A stretch of DNA of 7,391 bases. It comes from Ruminococcus sp. UBA1828. GTDB lineage: Bacteria > Bacillota > Clostridia > Oscillospirales > Ruminococcaceae. Made by a program: the position numbers and the translations under genes. Below the pieces are notes generated by a model. The model did no database searches. It was not told the DNA's origin and saw nothing but the letters and a program-made list of their open reading frames with translations. Below are positions 1 to 7,391 of the stretch, one piece after another. The stretch is from assembly GCA_002338885.1 (NCBI GenBank), contig DDJI01000005.1:1-7391 (forward strand), written 5' to 3'. Positions within the stretch are counted from its first letter, which is position 1; the number at the start of each line of letters is the position of its first letter.

Positions 1-2121
<2,121 letters not shown>

Positions 2122-2181
2122 AAGCAAGTTAATATAAAATAAAATCGTAAGCGAATTCGCAGGCGCATTTTGCTTGCGTCA

Positions 2182-2191
2182 GGATGGGAGG
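2182..2191 (+). promoter_or_regulatory. Ribosome binding site that fixes the GH31 start at 2201
   Basis: The sequence ggatgggagg contains a good Shine-Dalgarno core (ggagg, 2187-2191) nine bases before ATG 2201. The frame also stays open upstream to a TTG at 2174, but that codon would place this purine-rich motif inside the coding region and has no such motif before it. ATG 2204 directly follows 2201 and is a possible alternative. Confidence 0.75.
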
Positions 2192-2200
2192 AAAAACAAA

Positions 2201-4522
2201 ATGATGTATGCTCCGAAGCCCCGAAGCCGCGAAATATGCGATATAAAGCTGTCGGATGGCGTTTTGTACCTTTATTCCGAAGCGGGCGTGCACAGGATAG
2301 AGCCGTATGCCGAGGATATTGCAAGAGTCAGCTACGCCGAATCGGAGTTTTCCGACTCGGAAAAGCCGGGCGTGATACTTTTATCCACGCAGGACGCACG
2401 TTCAAAGTGGGTCTTAAACGAGACGGACAGCGAGGTGCTTTTCGGATCCGGCAAGCTGCTCATATCGGTAGACAAAAAGAGCGGATCGTATAAATACTAC
2501 GACGGCTCAGGCGAGCTTTTGCTTGCGGAAAGAGAGCGGGACGCAAAGGAGCTTGACCGGTTCGAGGCGTTTAAGACTGCGGCATCAAAGGTTGAAACGG
2601 TCAAGACCGCCGACGGAGAAAAGAAGGTTGTCACCGGCGGCGACAAAATATCCTGCGGAAGCTTTTATCACACAAGGATGCACCTTTGCTGGCAGGACAA
2701 AGAAGCCCTTTACGGCTTGGGACAGCATGAAGAGGGATTCATGAACCTGCGCGGCAAGACGGTGTATGTATATCATGCGAACAGAAAAATCGGCGTGCCG
2801 ATGCTCGTGTCGTCAAAGGGATACGGCATACTCATCGACACGTACAGCCCGATGATACTTAACGACAACGAGTACGGCAGCTACATATACACCGAAGTCG
2901 ACAACCAAATGGACTACTACTTTATGAACGGCGGAACGCCGGACGGAGCTGTCGCGTGCTACCGCAGGCTGACGGGCAAAGCGGCGCTGCTGCCAAAGTG
3001 GGCGTTCGGATACTGGCAGTCGCGTGAAAGATACGAGAGCTTTGATGAGATCATAAACACCGTCAAGGAGTTTGACAGAAGGAATATGGGCATAGACTGC
3101 ATAGTTCAGGACTGGTGCTCATGGCCCGACGGACAGTGGGGACAAAAGTCATTTAACCCCGTCACGTATGCAAATCCGGATGAAAAGCTGTCCGAGCTTC
3201 ACTCCTCGGGGGTAAAGTTCATGCTCTCAATCTGGCCGAATCCCTGTGCCGGAGGCCCCGATTACGAAGAGTTTAAAAACGCAGGGCTGATGCTTGAAAC
3301 GGATGACTACTACAACGCCTTTGACGAAGACGCAAGAAAGCTTTACTGGCAGCAGGTATACAAAAACCTGTACAGCCACGGCGTTGACGCATGGTGGTGC
3401 GACAGCAGCGAACCGCTCACACCCGAGTGGAACCACGTAGTCCGCCGCGAGCCGGGCAGAGCGTATGAAGAGTACATCGACACCGCAAAAGAGCGCTTTG
3501 ACTGCGATAAAATGAACGAATACCCGTTCTGGCATGCAAAGACACTCTACGACGGAATGCGTCAGACCACATCAAGCAAGCGAGTCGTCAACCTCACAAG
3601 ATGCGCGTACACCGGTCAGCAAAGGTTATCCTGCGTGCTTTGGTCGGGAGACATAAGCGCATCGTGGGACACCTTCCGCAGACAGATAGCCGCGGGACTC
3701 AACTTCTGTGCCTCGGGACTTCCCTACTGGACAACCGACATCGGCGGATTCTTTGTGAAGAACTCTGTCAACTGGTACTGGAAAGGCGACTACGACAACA
3801 CAACCTCCGATCCCGACTACAGGGAGCTGTATGTGAGATGGTACCAGTGGGCAACATGCCTGCCGGTGTTCCGCGCTCACGGAACAGACTGCCCGAGAGA
3901 GCCGTGGGCATTTGAGGACAGTGCGGATATGAGCTGCTATGATGCGCTTGTAAAGGCAAATCACTTCCGCTATATGCTCCTGCCATACATATACTCCACT
4001 GCGGCGCAGGCGTATTTCTCAGACGGATCGATAATAAAGCCGCTCGGATTTGAGTTTAGCGACGATGAAAACGTCCTCGACATAAAGGATCAGTACATGT
4101 TCGGAAAATCTTTGATGGTCTGCCCGATAACCTGCCGCAGAGGCAGCGACGGTTACGCCGAGAGAAAAGTATACCTGCCAAAGGGCGGATGGTACGACAT
4201 GAAGAGCAAAAAGTACTACGACGGCGAGCAGTACATCAGCGTAAAAGCCGCGATAGACGAAATGCCGATATTTGTCCGCGAGGGCAGCATAATCCCCCTG
4301 GCTGAGTTTAAAACAAGAACCCGACCCAAGGACGACATAAAGCTGATTGTATTCGGAGGCAAGGACGCGGAGTTTGATCTTTACGAGGATGCCGCAGACG
4401 GATACGGATATGAAAACGGCGAGTACGGCTTCAGCCGCATCAGATGGAATGACGAAAAAGCATGCCTTGAATGTGACGGCGACGCAGAGCTTAACTTTGA
4501 AGTGGTATCCCGCGGCAAATAA
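2201..4522 (+). CDS. Glycoside hydrolase family 31 enzyme (alpha-xylosidase / alpha-glucosidase type)
   Basis: GH31 enzymes are retaining alpha-glycosidases acting on alpha-xylosides or alpha-glucosides. From ATG 2201 the product is 773 residues, a normal length, with no signal peptide, so it is probably cytoplasmic. An N-terminal beta-sandwich (about 1-260) precedes the (beta/alpha)8 barrel starting at PKWAFGYWQSR (265-275). The barrel has IVQDW (Asp304), the nucleophile motif AWWCDSSEP (Asp401), the acid/base motif LWSGD (Asp484), TDIGGF (Asp513) and FRAHGT (Arg558, His560). A C-terminal beta-sandwich and a DUF5110-like end (about 705-770, with DLYEDAADGYGYENGEYGFS) complete the usual architecture. 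The WWxDSSEP form resembles alpha-xylosidase-like bacterial members more than the WNDMNEP form of classical alpha-glucosidases, so xyloside activity is a reasonable inference, not a demonstrated one. It lies 79 bp after GH43 with no terminator between and ends just before a strong terminator, so the two are probably co-transcribed. Confidence 0.95.
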   Translation: MMYAPKPRSREICDIKLSDGVLYLYSEAGVHRIEPYAEDIARVSYAESEFSDSEKPGVILLSTQDARSKWVLNETDSEVLFGSGKLLISVDKKSGSYKYYDGSGELLLAERERDAKELDRFEAFKTAASKVETVKTADGEKKVVTGGDKISCGSFYHTRMHLCWQDKEALYGLGQHEEGFMNLRGKTVYVYHANRKIGVPMLVSSKGYGILIDTYSPMILNDNEYGSYIYTEVDNQMDYYFMNGGTPDGAVACYRRLTGKAALLPKWAFGYWQSRERYESFDEIINTVKEFDRRNMGIDCIVQDWCSWPDGQWGQKSFNPVTYANPDEKLSELHSSGVKFMLSIWPNPCAGGPDYEEFKNAGLMLETDDYYNAFDEDARKLYWQQVYKNLYSHGVDAWWCDSSEPLTPEWNHVVRREPGRAYEEYIDTAKERFDCDKMNEYPFWHAKTLYDGMRQTTSSKRVVNLTRCAYTGQQRLSCVLWSGDISASWDTFRRQIAAGLNFCASGLPYWTTDIGGFFVKNSVNWYWKGDYDNTTSDPDYRELYVRWYQWATCLPVFRAHGTDCPREPWAFEDSADMSCYDALVKANHFRYMLLPYIYSTAAQAYFSDGSIIKPLGFEFSDDENVLDIKDQYMFGKSLMVCPITCRRGSDGYAERKVYLPKGGWYDMKSKKYYDGEQYISVKAAIDEMPIFVREGSIIPLAEFKTRTRPKDDIKLIVFGGKDAEFDLYEDAADGYGYENGEYGFSRIRWNDEKACLECDGDAELNFEVVSRGK

Positions 4523-4541
4523 TGTAATGTTAAATGTGCAC

Positions 4542-4569
4542 AACCCGACAGTTTTTCTGTCGGGTTTTT
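4542..4569 (+). terminator. Rho-independent terminator after the GH31 gene
   Basis: A perfect 10-bp inverted repeat, aacccgacag (4542-4551) and ctgtcgggtt (4557-4566), encloses a five-T loop and runs into a T-rich tail (4565-4569, then ctttc). It starts 20 bp after the GH31 stop and would end the presumed GH43-GH31 transcript. There is no matching A-tract on the left side, so I read it as acting on the plus strand only. Confidence 0.93.
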
Positions 4570-4626
4570 CTTTCACAAAACCATTATCTTTTTTTCGATA
4601 AAACGGCACACAAAAGCGCGTGAATG

Positions 4627-4635
4627 TGATATAAT
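4627..4635 (+). promoter_or_regulatory. Extended -10 promoter for the activase gene
   Basis: TGATATAAT combines the consensus -10 hexamer TATAAT (4630-4635) with the TGn extension (4627-4629). No good -35 box is seen at the expected distance (cacaca at 4607-4612 is poor), as is common for extended -10 promoters. It lies after the GH31 terminator and about 75 bp before ATG 4711, implying a roughly 70-base leader. I see no convincing operator or riboswitch in that leader. Confidence 0.7.
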
Positions 4636-4692
4636 GATTAAGAATGCGATAGAGCTTAATAGTAACAATCATACATAAAAAGATAAATGTTT

Positions 4693-4699
4693 GGGAGAG
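4693..4699 (+). promoter_or_regulatory. Ribosome binding site of the activase gene
   Basis: The purine-rich gggagag lies 11 bases before ATG 4711, slightly further than typical. ATG 4711 is supported because the phosphate-binding motif GIDIGSTTVK begins at residue 7, the usual position in this ATPase family, and no closer start codon fits. Confidence 0.65.
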
Positions 4700-4710
4700 T
4701 AATTTATCAT

Positions 4711-7391
4711 ATGAATACATACCGTGCAGGAATAGACATAGGAAGTACAACAGTAAAGCTTGTGATACTCGATGAGCAGGACAATATAATATACGGCGAG
4801 TACCGCCGCCACTGCGCGCAGATACAATCTGCACTTGGCGAGCTTCTCGAGGATGCAAAGGCCAAGCTCGGGGATTTCAAGCTTAAACTGAAGGTTACCG
4901 GTTCCGGTTCAATAAACATAGGAAAGGCGCTCGGGATACCGTTTGTTCAGGAGGTTGCCGCGGTTGCGACAACGCTTGAGCGGCTTGCCCCGCAGACGGA
5001 CGTTGCCATCGAGCTTGGCGGAGAGGATGCAAAGATAATATACTTCCGCGGTGGGCTTGATGAGAGAATGAACGGCGTGTGCGCCGGAGGAACGGGATCG
5101 TTTATAGACCAGATGGCGTCTCTTTTGCAGACCGACGCCTCGGGACTCAACGAGCTTGCCCGCGACTACAAGAGAATATACCCCATAGCCGCAAGATGCG
5201 GAGTGTTTGCAAAGACTGACATACAGCCGCTGATAAACGACGGCGCGGAAAAAGCAGATATAGCCGCGTCGATTTTTCAGGCGGTAGTCAACCAGACCAT
5301 ATCGGGACTTGCATGCGGCAAGCCTATACGAGGCTGCGTTGCATTTTTGGGCGGCCCGCTTCACTTCCTGCCCGAGCTGAAAAAGGCGTTTATAAGAACG
5401 CTCAGGCTCACGCCGGAAAACGTAGTCGACCCGGACAATTCTCACCTGTTCCCTGCCATGGGCGCTGCGCTTGAAAGCGCGGATGCGCCTCAAATCATGC
5501 CTGCGGAGCTGATAGCAAGGCTTCACAGCGGAATACACATGGAGTATGAGCTTAAGAGGCTTGAGCCTTTGTTTGCATCTAAAGAGGAGTACGACGAGTT
5601 TTGCGAGCGCCATTCAATGGCGGTTGTAAAAAAAGCAAAGCTTGAGGACTACAGCGGAAACTGCTTTTTGGGCATAGATGCAGGCTCCACCACGACAAAG
5701 CTTGCGCTTATAGGCGAGGACGGACAGCTTTTGTTCTCATATTACGCAAACAACCTCGGCTCCCCCGTGCAAACTGCGATAAACGCCATGGCAGAGCTTG
5801 GCAAGAGGCTGCCCGAAACGGCTAAAATCGTTCGCTCCTGCTCCACGGGATACGGCGAGACGCTTTTAAAATCTGCGTTTTCGCTCGACATGGGCGAGGT
5901 AGAAACCATAGCCCACTGCACCGCCGCGTCGTTCTTTGACCCGCAGGTGGACTGCGTTTTGGACATCGGCGGACAGGACATGAAGTGCATAAAGCTCAAA
6001 AACGGCTCCGTTGACACCATCATGCTGAACGAGGCGTGCTCGTCCGGCTGCGGATCGTTTATAGAAAACTTTGCGCAGTCGCTCGGATACACCGCTCAGG
6101 AGTTTGCCGAAAAGGCGCTCTTTGCAGAGCATCCGATAGACCTCGGCACAAGGTGCACGGTGTTCATGAACTCAAACGTAAAGCAGGCGCAAAAAGAAGG
6201 CGCAACCGTAGAGGACATCTCGGCGGGACTTGCGTACTCGGTTATAAAGAACGCGCTGTTTAAGGTTATAAAGATTGCGAGCGCAGAGGAGTTAGGCGAC
6301 AACATAGTTGTGCAGGGCGGAACGTTTTTGAACAAAGCGGTTTTGAGGGCGTTTGAAAAGATATCCGGAGCGCAGGTTGTCTGCCCCGATATTTCGGGCA
6401 TCATGGGAGCTTTCGGTGCGGCGCTGATTGCAAAGGACAACTACACCGGTCAGCCGTCCTCCATGCTCTCGATACCTCAGATACTCAATCTGACATACAC
6501 CACCACGACAACCCACTGCAAGGGCTGCTCAAACAACTGCATGCTCACCATAAACACGTTTTCCGGAGGAAGAAAGCACATAACCGGAAACCGCTGTGAA
6601 AAGGGCTTGGGAGGACAGGTGACAGGCGAAAAAGGCCCGAACGTCATCGACTACAAGCTAAAAAGGATATTTGACTATCCCCCGCTTGAGGACGCCCCGC
6701 GCGGCGAAATAGGTATACCCAGAGTGCTTAACATGTATGAGAACTACCCGTTTTGGGCGACGTTCTTCAAGGCGCTCGGCTTTAAAGTGGTCTTGTCCCC
6801 AAAGTCAAGCCACAAAATATACGAGCTTGGCATGGAGAGCATACCCTCAGAATCGGAGTGCTACCCGGCAAAGCTCTCGCACGGTCACGTTCAGTGGCTT
6901 ATTGACAACGGCGTAAAGACGATATTCCACCCGTGCGTGTTCTATGAGCACCAGGAGTATGCCGGAGCGCAAAACCACTACAACTGCCCGATAGTAATTT
7001 CCTATCCGGAAAACCTAAAGAACAACGTCGAGGCGATTGTAAACGGCGACGTAAAGTATATCCGTCCGTTCATAGCGTTTACCGACGAAAACACCGCCCG
7101 CGACAGGCTTATTGACGTCTGCCGCAAGGAGTGGGACATACCGGAAAGCGAAGTTGCAAACGCAGTCAAGCTTGCATGGCAGGAACAGCACAACGCCAAG
7201 GCGGACATACGTGAGGCGGGAAAGAAAGCTCTTAAGTGGATGGAGCAAAACCACAAGTACGGCATAGTCCTTGCGGGAAGGCCTTACCACATCGACCCTG
7301 AAATAAACCACGGCATACCGCAGATGATTTCGGAATACGGTCTTGCCGTTTTGTCAGAGGACAGCCTGCCGATAAACTTCTCCCCCGACAA
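4711..7391 (+). CDS. Large acyl-CoA dehydratase activase-related protein (two BadF/BadG/BcrA/BcrD ATPase domains plus DUF2229), 3' truncated
   Basis: The frame is open for 893 codons and leaves the window without a stop; family members of this architecture are about 1,400 residues. ATPase domain 1 (about 5-260) has GIDIGSTTVK (7-16), GGEDAK (103-108), CAGGTGSF (Cys124) and ARCGVFAKTD (Cys163). Domain 2 (about 320-575) repeats this with GIDAGSTTTK (321-330), STGYGE (378), GGQDMK (420), CSSGCGSF (Cys443) and TRCTVFMNS (Cys482). In the homodimeric activator HgdC, two such cysteines per subunit hold the bridging [4Fe-4S] cluster, so one chain here carries two equivalents. A Cys cluster follows, C-x2-C-x3-C (603, 606, 610) with Cys629 in NRCEKG. 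A DUF2229-type region begins at about 667 (IGIPRVLNMYENYPFW) and includes CYPAK (Cys717), HPCVFYE (Cys742) and Cys759. Known activators hydrolyse ATP to inject electrons into 2-hydroxyacyl-CoA dehydratases; the partner of this large form is not evident here. It is transcribed separately from the hydrolases. Confidence 0.93.
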   Translation, partial: MNTYRAGIDIGSTTVKLVILDEQDNIIYGEYRRHCAQIQSALGELLEDAKAKLGDFKLKLKVTGSGSINIGKALGIPFVQEVAAVATTLERLAPQTDVAIELGGEDAKIIYFRGGLDERMNGVCAGGTGSFIDQMASLLQTDASGLNELARDYKRIYPIAARCGVFAKTDIQPLINDGAEKADIAASIFQAVVNQTISGLACGKPIRGCVAFLGGPLHFLPELKKAFIRTLRLTPENVVDPDNSHLFPAMGAALESADAPQIMPAELIARLHSGIHMEYELKRLEPLFASKEEYDEFCERHSMAVVKKAKLEDYSGNCFLGIDAGSTTTKLALIGEDGQLLFSYYANNLGSPVQTAINAMAELGKRLPETAKIVRSCSTGYGETLLKSAFSLDMGEVETIAHCTAASFFDPQVDCVLDIGGQDMKCIKLKNGSVDTIMLNEACSSGCGSFIENFAQSLGYTAQEFAEKALFAEHPIDLGTRCTVFMNSNVKQAQKEGATVEDISAGLAYSVIKNALFKVIKIASAEELGDNIVVQGGTFLNKAVLRAFEKISGAQVVCPDISGIMGAFGAALIAKDNYTGQPSSMLSIPQILNLTYTTTTTHCKGCSNNCMLTINTFSGGRKHITGNRCEKGLGGQVTGEKGPNVIDYKLKRIFDYPPLEDAPRGEIGIPRVLNMYENYPFWATFFKALGFKVVLSPKSSHKIYELGMESIPSESECYPAKLSHGHVQWLIDNGVKTIFHPCVFYEHQEYAGAQNHYNCPIVISYPENLKNNVEAIVNGDVKYIRPFIAFTDENTARDRLIDVCRKEWDIPESEVANAVKLAWQEQHNAKADIREAGKKALKWMEQNHKYGIVLAGRPYHIDPEINHGIPQMISEYGLAVLSEDSLPINFSPD

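Noticed and set aside
2174..2200. TTG at 2174 as the GH31 start
   Set aside because: The Shine-Dalgarno motif at 2182-2191 would lie inside the gene, and the added residues MRQDGRKNK have no domain character; ATG 2201 is properly spaced.
3401..3403. Cys directly before the GH31 nucleophile Asp401 (WWCDSSEP) as a possible active-site novelty
   Set aside because: As I recall, Cys at this position occurs in other clostridial GH31 proteins of the xylosidase-like group, so it is not a distinctive feature.
4019..4858. 279-residue minus-strand open frame spanning the terminator and promoter region
   Set aside because: It is antisense to the GH31 3' end, crosses the terminator and promoter, and overlaps the start of the activase. 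Its product resembles no family I know. It is a chance open frame produced by the codon bias of the sense genes.
4909..5613. 234-residue minus-strand open frame inside the activase gene
   Set aside because: The plus strand here encodes unmistakable ATPase motifs. The minus-strand product is Arg/Tyr/Leu-rich without recognisable domains, as expected for an antisense shadow.

Overview
The window looks like a piece of a metagenome-type contig from an anaerobic Firmicute (Clostridia-like), with a short foreign-looking stretch at its left end. The main part (about 414-7391) has GC near 50% by eye, uses ATA very heavily for isoleucine, and encodes plant-glycan hydrolases and an oxygen-sensitive type Fe-S activase. 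Both suit a gut or rumen fermenter. I cannot name the species.

Layout. Positions 1-413 (minus strand) hold an internal piece of dnaK, cut by the window edge on one side and by an abrupt junction near 411-416 on the other. From about 415 to 2121 (plus) lies a glycoside hydrolase family 43 (GH43) protein lacking its true N-terminus. It carries an Ig-like segment, a complete-looking catalytic propeller and an odd Cys/His-rich tandem repeat. A 79-bp gap with no visible terminator leads to a family 31 glycoside hydrolase (GH31; 2201-4522), followed by a strong intrinsic terminator (4542-4569). A new transcription unit then begins with an extended -10 promoter (about 4627-4635). It encodes a very large, window-truncated member of the 2-hydroxyacyl-CoA dehydratase activator (BadF/BadG/BcrA/BcrD) family, from 4711 past the right edge. 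This frame never stops within the window.

How the genes work together. The GH43 and GH31 genes probably form one operon that trims side chains or ends of plant oligosaccharides, such as arabinose or xylose residues from arabinoxylan or xyloglucan fragments. This is inferred from family membership and adjacency. The activase gene is separately transcribed and has no visible functional link to the hydrolases. The dnaK fragment most likely comes from a different genome: it is about 60% GC by hand count of the first 180 bases, and none of its isoleucines is ATA. The join is best treated as an assembly or library chimera until shown otherwise.

I see no RNA genes, CRISPR arrays, insertion sequences, phage genes or defence genes. 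The most unusual real sequence features are the Cys/His repeat inside the GH43 protein and the many paired cysteines of the tandem-ATPase activase. I found no convincing previously undescribed system.
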